Positions 44,146-52,910 of a DNA stretch of 64,000 nt are shown here, one piece after another; positions within the stretch are counted from its first letter, which is position 1; each line of letters starts with the position of its first letter. The notes under the pieces are model-generated. The model ran no database searches. It was not told the origin of the DNA and saw nothing but the letters and a program-made list of their open reading frames with translations. Position numbers and translations under genes: made by a program. Source of the stretch: Bacillota bacterium (GTDB lineage: Bacteria; Bacillota; Clostridia; Christensenellales; SZUA-584); assembly GCA_023391105.1 (NCBI GenBank), contig JAEWBO010000025.1, forward strand, positions 96,568 to 160,567, read 5' to 3'.

Positions 44146-44916
44146 TTGAAGGAACTCGTAAGGGTAGAACATATTTATAAGAAATATCACACCGTCAAGG
44201 GTGAGACGGATGTCGTCAGGGATCTGTCTTTGTCTGTATATGAAGGCGAATTCCTTAGTATTATCGGGCCGAGCGGCTGCGGCAAGACCACGGTGCTGTC
44301 GCTTATTGCGGGGCTGATCGAGACGTCCGGCGGCAGAATACTGCTCGATCAGCAGGAGGTCAAGGGATACAGCGAGTCGGTGGCTTATATGCTGCAAAGA
44401 GACCACCTGTTCGAATGGCGCACGATAGAGGAAAACATCATGCTTGGATTGCAGGTAAGAAGAAAATGTACCAAGGAAAGACGGCAAAAGGCGCTGGGGC
44501 TTTTGGAGAAGTACGGTCTTGGAGATTTCGCCAAATACTATCCTCATCAGCTTTCGGGCGGCATGCGCCAAAAAGTCGCGCTGATTCGCACGCTGGCGGT
44601 AGACCCGGAGCTGCTGCTGTTGGATGAGCCGTTTTCATCGCTGGACTATCAGACACGGCTCGCGCTGTCAGATGAGATCGCACAGATTATTCGTACGGAG
44701 AACAAAACGGCACTGCTGGTTACGCATGATATCGCGGAGGCGATTTCCATGTCGGACAGAGTGCTGGTGCTTTCACCAAGGCCAACAGCCGTAAAGACTC
44801 AGGTGAAAATTGAATTCGATGACATGAGCGCTTCTCCCATATACAAAAGGCAGGATGCAAAATTCAGAACGTATTTTGATTTTCTGTGGAAGGAGCTGGC
44901 TGTCCATGTCGAATAA
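44146..44916 (+). CDS. ABC importer ATPase, SsuB/TauB/ThiZ-like
   Basis: 256 residues from TTG 44146, with AAAGGGGAG about seven bases upstream. Walker A GPSGCGKTT, the LSGGMRQKVALIRTLA signature, Walker B LLLLDEPFSSLD and VTHDIAEAISMSDRV are all present. This is the nitrate/sulfonate/taurine/thiamine-precursor ATPase type that pairs with NMT1-like binding proteins. It overlaps the permease by 11 bases. Confidence 0.92.
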   Translation: MKELVRVEHIYKKYHTVKGETDVVRDLSLSVYEGEFLSIIGPSGCGKTTVLSLIAGLIETSGGRILLDQQEVKGYSESVAYMLQRDHLFEWRTIEENIMLGLQVRRKCTKERRQKALGLLEKYGLGDFAKYYPHQLSGGMRQKVALIRTLAVDPELLLLDEPFSSLDYQTRLALSDEIAQIIRTENKTALLVTHDIAEAISMSDRVLVLSPRPTAVKTQVKIEFDDMSASPIYKRQDAKFRTYFDFLWKELAVHVE

Positions 44917-45715
44917 CGATAAACTGATTGACTCAAACGAGCATGAAATGTATTTAAAGGCAATTAGGAGTAAAAGCCGCAAAGTCGTCATCATACGGAT
45001 TGGTCTGCTCGTGGCACTGCTGGGCATGTGGGAGCTCTCGGCCGCGCTGCGCTGGATCGATCCGTTCATCATGAGCTCGCCGTCGCGTATTGTCAGCACC
45101 ATTGTGTCGCTTTACGACTCGGGGGAGCTGTTTATGCATATCGGTGTCACACTCTGGGAGACAATTGCGGGCTTCACTCTTGGCACTGTGATTGGTATCG
45201 GAGCCGCGATAGGGCTTTGGTGGTCACCGCTCGTCGCAAAAACGCTGGATCCTTATCTGGTGGTGCTAAACAGCCTGCCAAAAATTGCGCTGGGTCCTGT
45301 GATCATCATATGGGTGGGTGCGGGAGAAGGCGCGATTATCACGATGGCGCTGCTGATATCCGTGGTTGTGACGATCATGAGCATGCTCAACGGCTTTCTT
45401 GAGATCAGCGATGAGAAGATCATGCTGATGCGCACATTCGGAGCCACGCGGCTGCAAATGCTAAGGATGGTTGTTTTGCCTGCCAGCGTGCCCACAATGA
45501 TATCTACGCTGAAGATCAACGTGGGCATGACTTGGGTCGGCGTGATTGTGGGCGAATACCTTGTATCCAAAGCGGGGCTTGGCTATTTGATCGTGTACGG
45601 GGGCCAGGTATTCAAGCTCGACCTTGTGATGGCAAGCATATTGATACTGGCCGTGGTGGCAGCGCTCATGTATCTGGCAGTGTCGTATGCGGAGAAAAGG
45701 TACGCCCGCAAATAA
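44906..45715 (+). CDS. ABC importer permease, SsuC/TauC/ThiX-like
   Basis: 269 residues from ATG 44906, inside the end of the ATPase gene with AAGGAG about ten bases upstream. Six hydrophobic segments and the EAA-type loop that docks the ATPase (GATRLQMLRMVVLPASVP, within about residues 175-200) fit the BPD_transp_1 family. It completes the importer with the two genes before it. It is followed by a repeat-rich convergent gap. Confidence 0.92.
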   Translation: MSNNDKLIDSNEHEMYLKAIRSKSRKVVIIRIGLLVALLGMWELSAALRWIDPFIMSSPSRIVSTIVSLYDSGELFMHIGVTLWETIAGFTLGTVIGIGAAIGLWWSPLVAKTLDPYLVVLNSLPKIALGPVIIIWVGAGEGAIITMALLISVVVTIMSMLNGFLEISDEKIMLMRTFGATRLQMLRMVVLPASVPTMISTLKINVGMTWVGVIVGEYLVSKAGLGYLIVYGGQVFKLDLVMASILILAVVAALMYLAVSYAEKRYARK

Positions 45716-45763
45716 TACGGGCGCTTTAAACCTGTTCAAAAAAAATTTTTGGGCATATAAACA

Positions 45764-45783
45764 GGGCAGCCAATCGGCTGCCC
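45764..45783. terminator. Perfect 8-bp hairpin in the convergent gap
   Basis: GGGCAGCC, AATC loop, GGCTGCCC. It lies between the permease gene (plus) and the fucI gene (minus). A T-rich tract sits some 15 bases away on the minus-strand side and only weak T's follow on the plus side, so termination is plausible but not textbook. Confidence 0.5.
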
Positions 45784-45807
45784 TCAGTCTTTCGATAAAC
45801 CCTGTTT

Positions 45808-45923
45808 TGTCATTCCGAGCCTGTCGACTACGGTAGTGGACTGGAATCCCATGAAAAGTGCTTTGTAGAAGGGGGTTCCAATCCACTTCGTAGTCAATCG
45901 CTTACGCTCAATTGGAATGGCAT
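45808..45923. repeat. MITE-like imperfect inverted repeat
   Basis: The arm starting TGTCATTCCGAG at 45808 is mirrored by the arm ending GGAATGGCA at 45922. Both contain a GACTACG..AGTGGA.TGGAA core. The roughly 116-base unit could fold into one long hairpin and contains no gene. It resembles the dispersed GTCATTC-type palindromes seen in many Firmicute genomes. Confidence 0.5.
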
Positions 45924-45937
45924 AAGTAGCTTTTTTG

Positions 45938-45973
45938 ACAACGCAGGGCAGCCAACCAGCGGCCCTGCGTTGT
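45938..45973. repeat. Perfect 12-bp hairpin downstream of fucI
   Basis: ACAACGCAGGGC (45938-45949) pairs with GCCCTGCGTTGT (45962-45973). It shares the GCAGGGCAGCCAA core with the hairpin at 45764, so the MITE-like unit is bracketed by two related hairpins. It may help end fucI transcription. Confidence 0.5.
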
Positions 45974-45989
45974 CCGTTGCTACTAATTG

Positions 45990-47756
45990 CTATTTATACA
46001 TGGGGCCAAGTGCCGCACAGGCACGGAAATCGGCTCCTTCGAGATTATTGGTTCCAAACGCGCTCCATGTGGAGGGACGGAATATGCTGTTTTCATCCAC
46101 ATTGTGCATGCTGACGGGGATGCGCAGCATTGACGCGAATGTGATCAGATCCTGCCCGATGTGGCCATAGCAGAACGCGCTGTGGTTTGCGCCCCAGTTT
46201 GCCATGACGCTATACACGTCCGTGAAAGCGCCTTTACCCGTTAGTCTTGGAGCAAACCATGTGGTTGGCCAGGTTTTATCGGTTCTCTCATCGAGAGTCT
46301 TATGGACGTCAGTATCGAGCTCGCAAGTCCAGCCTTCGGCAAATTGAAGCACCGGGCCAAGTCCTTTGATGAGATTCAGCCTGGCCATTGTGACTGGCAT
46401 CCCGCCGCGTGTGCCGCTGGTGAAGTGACTAGAGAAGCCGCCGCCGCGGAAATAGAACTGATCTGCCGGGCACCAATCTGTTTTATCAAGGCAAGCCTTT
46501 GCATCCGCTTCCGTCATCTCATAGAATGGCTTGATTACCGGGCTGCCATTATTATCAGACATGGCTCCAGTACCTTCCAGAGAGGCTGCACCAGAGTTAA
46601 TCAGGTGGATAATGCCGTTCTTCGCATAGCCATCAAGCTCTTTACCGGTCACTCGTCTTACGGCTTCAGGGCTCCAGTATGTGCGAACATCCGCGAATAT
46701 GCCGGGTCTGCCCGAAAGCAGGTGTTCAAAAAGCATCGAAAAACCGTTGAGGACATCATTTTCCGTGGCGAGCACGTAGGCTTCCCTGATCCCGTTCCAA
46801 TCGAACTGTGAGCAAAGAATGGCTTCCGCAAAGTCGAAGTTGGGTTTGTAGTCTGTCCACTGGCGCTGACCCTGAACGCCGCCTAAGATGGCGTTATGGC
46901 CACCGCTCTCCTCCACAAAGCCAAGCTCTGCGAGACGCGGGTTGCCGACCATAAGATCGCGAATGATCATCATGGCTTTGACGACAAACTCCCACTGCGC
47001 ATCCTTGGCTTCTCTGGAGAACGCGATATCGGCGGGGTTCTTATCAATACCTTCTTTGCAGTTATCTTTTGTCCACACCATTGCTTTCTCAAATTCTTCA
47101 TGGTCGTATATGCCAAGGTCGATTCTGCGCAGAATCTCGGTTTCATCGACGGATTCGCTTCTCATGCCGAAATATTCCTGAATCATATCCTGATCGATGA
47201 TGGAACCGCCGATGCCCATGCACATGGAACCAATCTGCAAATAGCTTTTGGTACGCATCAGCTTTGCTGCAATGCCGCATCTAGCAAAACGCAGTATCTT
47301 TTCCTTCACATCTACAGGAATTGTCTGGTCATTCGCATCCTGCACATCGTGGCCGTAGATGCCAAACGCAGGAAGCCCCTTTTGTGAATGTGCCGCAAGA
47401 ACCGCGGCAAGGAACACCGCGCCGGGGCGCTCCGTTCCGTTGAAGCCCCAAACAGCTTTGACCGTCATGGGGTCTTGATCCATCACTTCTGTGGAATAAC
47501 ACCAACAGGGGGAAACAGTGAGTGTGACACCGACGCCCTCTCGTTCAAACTTTTCCTGGCACATGGCGGCTTCTTTGACACCGCCGATGGTTGTATCGGC
47601 GATAACCACTTCAACAGGTTCGCCGTTTGGATATTTTAAATTTTCTGTAATGAGCTTGGCGGCCGACCGTGCCATACCCATTGTCTGATCTTCCAGCCCT
47701 TCGCGGACACCATTTCGTCTGCCGTCGATACACGGCCTTATGCCTAATTTCACCAT
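45990..47756 (-). CDS. fucI: L-fucose isomerase
   Basis: 588 residues, the usual FucI length, from ATG at 47756 (AAGGCG upstream on the minus strand); an open frame reaching 47849 would add 31 residues overlapping the upstream gene's end and is rejected. Conserved stretches: LGIRPCIDGRRNGVREGLE, VSPCWCYSTEVMD, KSYLQIGSMCMGIGGS, and MANWGANHSAFCYGHIG. The cytoplasmic Mn-dependent enzyme converts L-fucose to L-fuculose (some also act on D-arabinose). It follows the LacI-type regulator by 49 bases and is probably cotranscribed with it. Confidence 0.95.
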   Translation of the reverse strand: MVKLGIRPCIDGRRNGVREGLEDQTMGMARSAAKLITENLKYPNGEPVEVVIADTTIGGVKEAAMCQEKFEREGVGVTLTVSPCWCYSTEVMDQDPMTVKAVWGFNGTERPGAVFLAAVLAAHSQKGLPAFGIYGHDVQDANDQTIPVDVKEKILRFARCGIAAKLMRTKSYLQIGSMCMGIGGSIIDQDMIQEYFGMRSESVDETEILRRIDLGIYDHEEFEKAMVWTKDNCKEGIDKNPADIAFSREAKDAQWEFVVKAMMIIRDLMVGNPRLAELGFVEESGGHNAILGGVQGQRQWTDYKPNFDFAEAILCSQFDWNGIREAYVLATENDVLNGFSMLFEHLLSGRPGIFADVRTYWSPEAVRRVTGKELDGYAKNGIIHLINSGAASLEGTGAMSDNNGSPVIKPFYEMTEADAKACLDKTDWCPADQFYFRGGGFSSHFTSGTRGGMPVTMARLNLIKGLGPVLQFAEGWTCELDTDVHKTLDERTDKTWPTTWFAPRLTGKGAFTDVYSVMANWGANHSAFCYGHIGQDLITFASMLRIPVSMHNVDENSIFRPSTWSAFGTNNLEGADFRACAALGPMYK

Positions 47757-47805
47757 AATATATCGCCTTTCCTTTATAGATTTTATGTAAACGGGACCCA
47801 TCCGT

Positions 47806-48819
47806 TTATTGCTTTTTCGGTGCGCCGACCGAGTCGCGCATAACCGCATGTGTGCGCAGTACGGTTATTTTAACGGGGTGATCTGAAGTTGCACTCATGC
47901 GTTCTAAGAGCGCTTGAGACGCATATTTGCCAATATCGCCAATTGGCTGGGCAATCACACTTAAGTGCGGCTTGATGACCTTGGCATACGGCATATCATC
48001 AAAGCCGAAAACCGACAACTCTTCGGGGACAGATACACCATACTCATTTATCGCCATCATAGAGCCCATTGTGATATCGTAGTTGGTTGCAAACAATGCC
48101 GTCATCCCCGGATTATTTGACAGCAGCCTCTTGCATGCACGGTAACCGCTTTCAATCGTGTACTCGCTGTGCTCAATGAGCGATTCTTTGGCTTCTATGC
48201 CGTTCTTTTTCAGTGTTGCCAGATAGCCGGATAATCGATCCATTGCGGTGGAAACATCTTTGGGCCCCGCGATAATTCCGATGCTCTTATGCCCATTCTG
48301 GATCAGATGAGATGTGGCATCCTGCGCAGCCCGCATGTTGTCAACCAGCACGGCATCCACCTGTCCAATGCAATCGGATACGATTCTGTCCAGCAGCACG
48401 ATGGGAATGCCGGCGTCTATTGCGGCATAGAGATGGGAACCGTCAGCCCCGACGGGCATGTTAATAAGCCCGTCAACCCTCTTCGACATAAGGAAACGCA
48501 CCAGCTCCGATTCGCGGATATGGTCCGAGCGCGAGTCGCAAATAATGGTCGAGTATCCGTTTTTGCGAAGCTCGTCAACAATAATAGGAATCGTATGTGC
48601 CACATAAACATTCCCGATGTCGGGTATGATGATGCCAACTGAGTTAGACTTGTTGGTTTTCAGCCCGCGAGCAAATTCGTTCACAGTGAAGTTGAGCTCT
48701 TTTATCGCGGCATCAATCTTTTCGCGGTTTTCGGGTAAAACGTTTCCGCCGTTTAGATATTTGGATATGGTTGCGTAAGCAAGACCTGTGTATTTGGCAA
48801 CGTCTTTTATGGTTGACAT
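47806..48819 (-). CDS. LacI-family transcriptional regulator
   Basis: 337 residues. N-terminal helix-turn-helix of the LacI type (TIKDVAKYTGLAYATISKYLNGG, a 50-residue DNA-binding headpiece) and a periplasmic-binding-protein-like sensor domain (VGIIIPDIGNVYVAHTIPII, VDGLINMPVG, FGFDDMPYAKVIKPHLSVI). It is transcribed with fucI and divergently from the kinase operon. Two AACGTT-centred palindromes lie at the start points of both promoters, so it most likely represses both units and is released by a pathway sugar or sugar phosphate. Confidence 0.92.
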   Translation of the reverse strand: MSTIKDVAKYTGLAYATISKYLNGGNVLPENREKIDAAIKELNFTVNEFARGLKTNKSNSVGIIIPDIGNVYVAHTIPIIVDELRKNGYSTIICDSRSDHIRESELVRFLMSKRVDGLINMPVGADGSHLYAAIDAGIPIVLLDRIVSDCIGQVDAVLVDNMRAAQDATSHLIQNGHKSIGIIAGPKDVSTAMDRLSGYLATLKKNGIEAKESLIEHSEYTIESGYRACKRLLSNNPGMTALFATNYDITMGSMMAINEYGVSVPEELSVFGFDDMPYAKVIKPHLSVIAQPIGDIGKYASQALLERMSATSDHPVKITVLRTHAVMRDSVGAPKKQ

Positions 48820-48851
48820 AAAAAAGCATCCTTCTAAGTTATAAAAATGTT

Positions 48852-48869
48852 AGCGCAAAACGTTTCGCT
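48852..48869 (-). promoter_or_regulatory. LacI-type operator, regulator/fucI side
   Basis: AGCGCAAAACGTTTCGCT is a near-palindrome around AACGTT, typical of LacI-family sites. It starts eight bases downstream of the minus-strand -10 element, covering the expected start of transcription. Confidence 0.65.
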
Positions 48870-48876
48870 CAATATG

Positions 48877-48905
48877 ATATTATTCTCTATGTGTTTTGGT
48901 GTCAA
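48877..48905 (-). promoter_or_regulatory. Sigma-A promoter for the regulator-fucI operon
   Basis: On the minus strand TTGACA (48905-48900) and TAATAT (48882-48877) are exactly 17 bases apart. The lacI-type gene starts 58 bases downstream. Confidence 0.75.
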
Positions 48906-49019
48906 GAGTAAAATTAGAAACGACGTTTTTTCCAGCAATAAGCCGCATGGAATAACAGACTAATGATAAGTAAATACACTTAAATGTAATAAACGACAGT
49001 GATAATTTCTATTAAATTG

Positions 49020-49048
49020 TTGACACAGATTTGAAGCTATGTTAGAGT
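49020..49048 (+). promoter_or_regulatory. Sigma-A promoter for the kinase operon
   Basis: TTGACA (49020-49025) and TAGAGT (49043-49048) are 17 bases apart. The kinase gene starts about 160 bases downstream, leaving an untranslated leader of about 155 bases in which I see no riboswitch. Confidence 0.65.
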
Positions 49049-49058
49049 TCAGAAAAAG

Positions 49059-49070
49059 GCGAAACGTTGC
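49059..49070 (+). promoter_or_regulatory. LacI-type operator, kinase side
   Basis: GCGAAACGTTGC is a 12-base near-palindrome sharing the GCGAAACGTT core, on one strand, with the operator at 48852-48869. It sits about ten bases after the -10 element. Confidence 0.6.
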
Positions 49071-49209
49071 ATGATATACGTGTCGTACAATGGTTTTCAT
49101 ACAATATCAGACGACAGGACACAATGAATGGCGTAACGAATGAGATAGGACAGATATTGTGTTTGCATTGTTTAAAGCTACAGTTTTTTGAACAAAAGAG
49201 GAATATCAT

Positions 49210-50694
49210 ATGAAAGAATATTTGGCGGTTGACCTTGGCGCAAGTAACGGGCGCACAATACTCGGCCGATTCGACGGCAGCAAAATGGTGCTGGAGGAGT
49301 TGACCCGTTTCGAGAACAACTTTGTTCAGGTGGGCAGCAGGTATTATTGGAATGTGCTTCATCTTTACTCCTGCATCAAAGACGGACTGCGGCAGTTCGC
49401 CAAAACGAGCAACGGAGAGCTTAAGGGAATCGGCATTGATACATGGGGTGTGGATTTTGGCTTGCTGGACAAGCAGGGTAAGCTGATCGGCAATCCGCGC
49501 GCATACCGCGACCCAAGAGGCACAAGAGGCAGAAAGTCTTTCACCGCGAAGTATGGCTCAAGGTGCGCCTTTGACTTGACGGGTATTTCCAATATGGACT
49601 TCAACACGCTGTATCAGCTATATGACATGGTGCAAAGCGGTGACCCGCAGTTAGAGATTGCATCGCGTTTGCTGACAATGCCGGATCTGCTTGGCTATAT
49701 GCTCTGCGGCGTGGATACCACGGAATACACGCATGCCAGCACAACACAAATGCTTGATCCAAAGACAGGGAAATGGTCGCAAGACATTATCGAAAAATGC
49801 GGCGTTAATCCTTCAATTTTTGCGCAAATACAATCGTGCGGCGAGGTCAAGGGACTTTTGCTGCCGGAGATTGTCAGCGACACCGGCCTGAAAGAAGCAC
49901 CGTCAATTTTTTGTGTGGGCTCGCATGATACGGCTTCGGCTGTGGCATCTGTGCCTGCGGTGAATGACAGCTTCGCGTTTATTTCGAGCGGTACATGGTC
50001 GCTTCTTGGAATAGTCTCAAAAAACGCAATTATCAATGATTTTGTTTACGAACAGGGTTTCTCCAACGAGGGTACAGTGGACGGCGGATTTCGTCCGCTC
50101 AAGAACATCATGGGCCTTTGGATCATACAAAGCTGCAAACGGCAATGGGACAGGGAAGAAAAGCTCAGCTGGCGCGAACTCGATGTGCTTGTGGAGCTGG
50201 CGCCTGCTCATTGTTCGGTAATAGATGTCAACGCGCACCTTTTCTACGATGGGGACAATATGCTGAGCAAGATACAAAAGTTTTGCGAAGCCACGGGACA
50301 GACCGTACCGCAGACCAAGGGCGAGATTGCGCGCACGGTATATGAGAGCCTTGCTTTATGCTATCGTGAGGCGTTTGAGGGGCTTGAGCAGCTCAAAGGC
50401 AGCGAAATTGATGTGTTGCATATCGTGGGCGGCGGCGCAAGAAACCTGATGCTAAACCAGATCACAGCTAACGCGATCAACCGTCCGGTCGTCGCGGGGC
50501 CATATGAAGCCACAGCTATCGGCAATCTCATGATGCAGGTGAAGGCGTCGGGCGAGGTTAAGGATACCGCCGAGATACGTGATGTGATTCGCGGCTCATT
50601 TGATGTAGAAGTCTATGAGCCCCAAAACACAGCGGTGTGGGATGATCATTATGAAAAGTATTTAAAAATCAAAAAATTATATGAACAAAGTTAG
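49210..50694 (+). CDS. rhaB: FGGY sugar kinase, rhamnulokinase-like
   Basis: 494 residues; AGAGGAA precedes ATG 49210. FGGY features: AVDLGASNGRTILG, GIDTWGVDFGLLD, a CVGSHDTASAVA phosphate-site region, FISSGTWSLLG, and HIVGGGARNLMLNQ. These fit rhamnulokinases best. The partner isomerase is FucI, however, so the working substrate may be L-fuculose or both ketoses; RhaB-type kinases in fucose clusters are known from gut bacteria. First gene of the divergent operon, controlled by the promoter/operator pair upstream. Confidence 0.85.
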   Translation: MKEYLAVDLGASNGRTILGRFDGSKMVLEELTRFENNFVQVGSRYYWNVLHLYSCIKDGLRQFAKTSNGELKGIGIDTWGVDFGLLDKQGKLIGNPRAYRDPRGTRGRKSFTAKYGSRCAFDLTGISNMDFNTLYQLYDMVQSGDPQLEIASRLLTMPDLLGYMLCGVDTTEYTHASTTQMLDPKTGKWSQDIIEKCGVNPSIFAQIQSCGEVKGLLLPEIVSDTGLKEAPSIFCVGSHDTASAVASVPAVNDSFAFISSGTWSLLGIVSKNAIINDFVYEQGFSNEGTVDGGFRPLKNIMGLWIIQSCKRQWDREEKLSWRELDVLVELAPAHCSVIDVNAHLFYDGDNMLSKIQKFCEATGQTVPQTKGEIARTVYESLALCYREAFEGLEQLKGSEIDVLHIVGGGARNLMLNQITANAINRPVVAGPYEATAIGNLMMQVKASGEVKDTAEIRDVIRGSFDVEVYEPQNTAVWDDHYEKYLKIKKLYEQS

Positions 50695-50715
50695 CAATAG
50701 TATGGAGGCACAAGT

Positions 50716-51591
50716 ATGATTGACATGAGCAAATGGGAACAAATCGCGGCGTCGCGTGTTCATGAGCGCACAGCTGCTCCCGGGCGGCTCTCGGGTAAGA
50801 TTGCGGTCGTCACGGGCAGCGCGCAGGGGTTTGGCAAGGGCATTGCGGAAGGGCTCTACAGTGAGGGTGCAGTTGTTGTCATTGCCGATCTGAACGAACC
50901 TCTTGCCAAAACTGTGGCGGAAACACTGGGCGATAGGGCATTATCGGTTCGCGTGGATGTATCGGACGAACAGAGTGTGGCGGAAATGATACAAAAGACG
51001 GTGGAGCGCTTCGGCGGCATTGATCTTTTTATCAGCAACGCGGGCGTGCTGAAAGCAGGTTCGCTGGATGAGCTGGAGAAAAAGGATTTTGAATTTGTCA
51101 CGTCCATTAATTATACGGCGTTTTTCACCTGCACCAAATATGCGTCGCGCATTATGAAAGCTCAAGCTGCTGCGGATAAGAACTGGAAGGGCGATATCAT
51201 AGAAATCAATTCAAAAAGCGGGCTGGAGGGAAGCAATAAGAATTTTGCTTATGCAGGCAGTAAATTTGGCGGTATCGGGCTGGTGCAGAGCTTCGCGCTG
51301 GAGCTTTGTTCCTACAGAATCAAGGTGAATGCCATTTGCCCTGGCAATTATCTTGAAGGCCCGTTATGGATGGACCCGGAGCATGGGTTGTTTGTCCAAT
51401 ATCTGCGCGCGGGCAAGGTGGCAGGCGCAAAAACCATTGAGGATGTCAGACGCTTCTACGAGCAAAAGGTACCCTTGCAGCGCGGTTGTCTGCCCATCGA
51501 CGTGACCAAGGCGATTCTCTATGCCGTTGAACAGGACTACGAGACAGGTCAAGCCATACCCGTCACGGGCGGGCAGGTTATGCTGAGCTAG
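50716..51591 (+). CDS. Classical SDR oxidoreductase, sorbitol-6-phosphate dehydrogenase-like
   Basis: 291 residues; GGAGG eight bases before ATG 50716. Rossmann motif VVTGSAQGFGKGIA, a SNAGV segment, and the active-site serine region (INSKSG) with YAGSK. An N-terminal extension of about 25 residues and an insertion near residue 150 resemble the SDR domain fused to aldolase in bifunctional RhaD-type proteins. In this cluster it probably oxidises a pathway ketose, sugar acid or lactaldehyde; the substrate is not readable. It is followed 17 bases later by the PHP gene. Confidence 0.8.
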   Translation: MIDMSKWEQIAASRVHERTAAPGRLSGKIAVVTGSAQGFGKGIAEGLYSEGAVVVIADLNEPLAKTVAETLGDRALSVRVDVSDEQSVAEMIQKTVERFGGIDLFISNAGVLKAGSLDELEKKDFEFVTSINYTAFFTCTKYASRIMKAQAAADKNWKGDIIEINSKSGLEGSNKNFAYAGSKFGGIGLVQSFALELCSYRIKVNAICPGNYLEGPLWMDPEHGLFVQYLRAGKVAGAKTIEDVRRFYEQKVPLQRGCLPIDVTKAILYAVEQDYETGQAIPVTGGQVMLS

Positions 51592-51608
51592 CGAAAATGG
51601 AGACAGCA

Positions 51609-52904
51609 ATGCAAAATGATTTGATTGATCAGCTAAATGCAGACACAAAAGAAAAAAGACTCACGGCTGTGAGAGAACTTAAAAAACTCATCGGCAGCGG
51701 TGAGATACCGATGCCCGAGAAGCAAGGTTACACGAATAACCACGTGCATACGACGTATTCGTTCTCACCGTACTCGCCCACGAAGGCGGTTTGGATCGCA
51801 TTGGCAAGCGGATTGTCCACGGTCGGCATCATCGACCACGATGCAATTAACGGTGCGGAGGAGTTCATCGAGGCAGGTGAAATATTGGGGCTGCCGACAA
51901 CGATCGGTTTTGAGCTGCGCACCGATTGGTCGAATACCAAGCTCAGCGGCAAGCGCATCAACAATCCCGACCAGGTAAGCAGCGCGTACATCTGCGCCCA
52001 CGGGCTGCCGCACACGCAGATTAAAAACGCGGACAAATATCTAAGAACTATCAGAACGGCACGCGAGAAGCGCAGCCGCGCCATCACCGCGAAGTTAAAT
52101 GATATGATGAGACCTCACGGCATTGTGATTGACTACGATACGGATGTGATACCGTTATCCTGCGCGGCAGACGGCGGCGAGATAACCGAGCGGCACATAT
52201 TGTTTGCGCTTGCGCACAAAATGATCCAAAAACACGGCAGGGGCCAGGCACTGATCGATTTTCTGAAAATACCGCTGGCCTTAAAGCTCAGCGATACGCA
52301 AAAGACCTTGCTCGGCGACACGCAATGCGATATCTATGCCTACGATCTGTTAAACGTGTTAAAAGGCGGCTTCGTCTCACAGATATACATCGATTCCACA
52401 ACGGACGAAACACCGGATGTCAGAGAGGCCGTCAAGGCGATCAAAAGCTGGGGCGCGATACCGTCTTACTGCTACCTCGGCGACGTGGCGGCATCACCCA
52501 CAGGAGATAAGAAGGCCCAGACATTTGAGGACGCTTATCTGGAAGATGTGTTTGAGGAATGTAAGGCTATCGGTTTCAACGCGATTGCCTTTATGCCGTC
52601 AAGAAACACGATCGAACAGACGGATCGTGTGATGAAGCTATGCGATAAATACGGGTTTATGCAGATCAGCGGCGAGGACATCAACCAGCCGCGTCAGTCG
52701 TTCATATGCAAGCAGCTAAAGGATGAACGTTTCCTGCATCTGAACGATACGACATGGGCGTTGGTGGGGCACGAAAAGGCCGCATCACAAGATCTCCAAA
52801 ACGGCATGTTTGCGGACGGGGCCCAATTAAGCCCCCGGCAGATGAATGAACGCATAGCGAAGTATAAGCATATCGGGCTCGAAGAGTCAGATATAAGTTG
52901 TTAA
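51609..52904 (+). CDS. PHP-domain metal-dependent phosphoesterase-like protein
   Basis: 431 residues from ATG 51609 (GGAG six bases upstream; the in-frame ATG at 51597 contains that site). PHP metal motifs are visible: NHVHTTYSFSPYSP (H.H), GIIDHDAINGAEEF, IGFELRTDW, and a late GEDINQP acidic motif. PHP proteins hydrolyse phosphates using a three-metal site. This one is a stand-alone, long form that recurs near sugar-catabolism genes; its substrate is unknown to me. It ends six bases from the convergent sigma-factor gene. Confidence 0.75.
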   Translation: MQNDLIDQLNADTKEKRLTAVRELKKLIGSGEIPMPEKQGYTNNHVHTTYSFSPYSPTKAVWIALASGLSTVGIIDHDAINGAEEFIEAGEILGLPTTIGFELRTDWSNTKLSGKRINNPDQVSSAYICAHGLPHTQIKNADKYLRTIRTAREKRSRAITAKLNDMMRPHGIVIDYDTDVIPLSCAADGGEITERHILFALAHKMIQKHGRGQALIDFLKIPLALKLSDTQKTLLGDTQCDIYAYDLLNVLKGGFVSQIYIDSTTDETPDVREAVKAIKSWGAIPSYCYLGDVAASPTGDKKAQTFEDAYLEDVFEECKAIGFNAIAFMPSRNTIEQTDRVMKLCDKYGFMQISGEDINQPRQSFICKQLKDERFLHLNDTTWALVGHEKAASQDLQNGMFADGAQLSPRQMNERIAKYKHIGLEESDISC

Positions 52905-52910
52905 AGCATA

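Noticed and set aside
47757..47849. 31-residue N-terminal extension of FucI
   Set aside because: It overlaps the end of the regulator gene; the ATG at 47756 has a ribosome-binding site and matches the family start.
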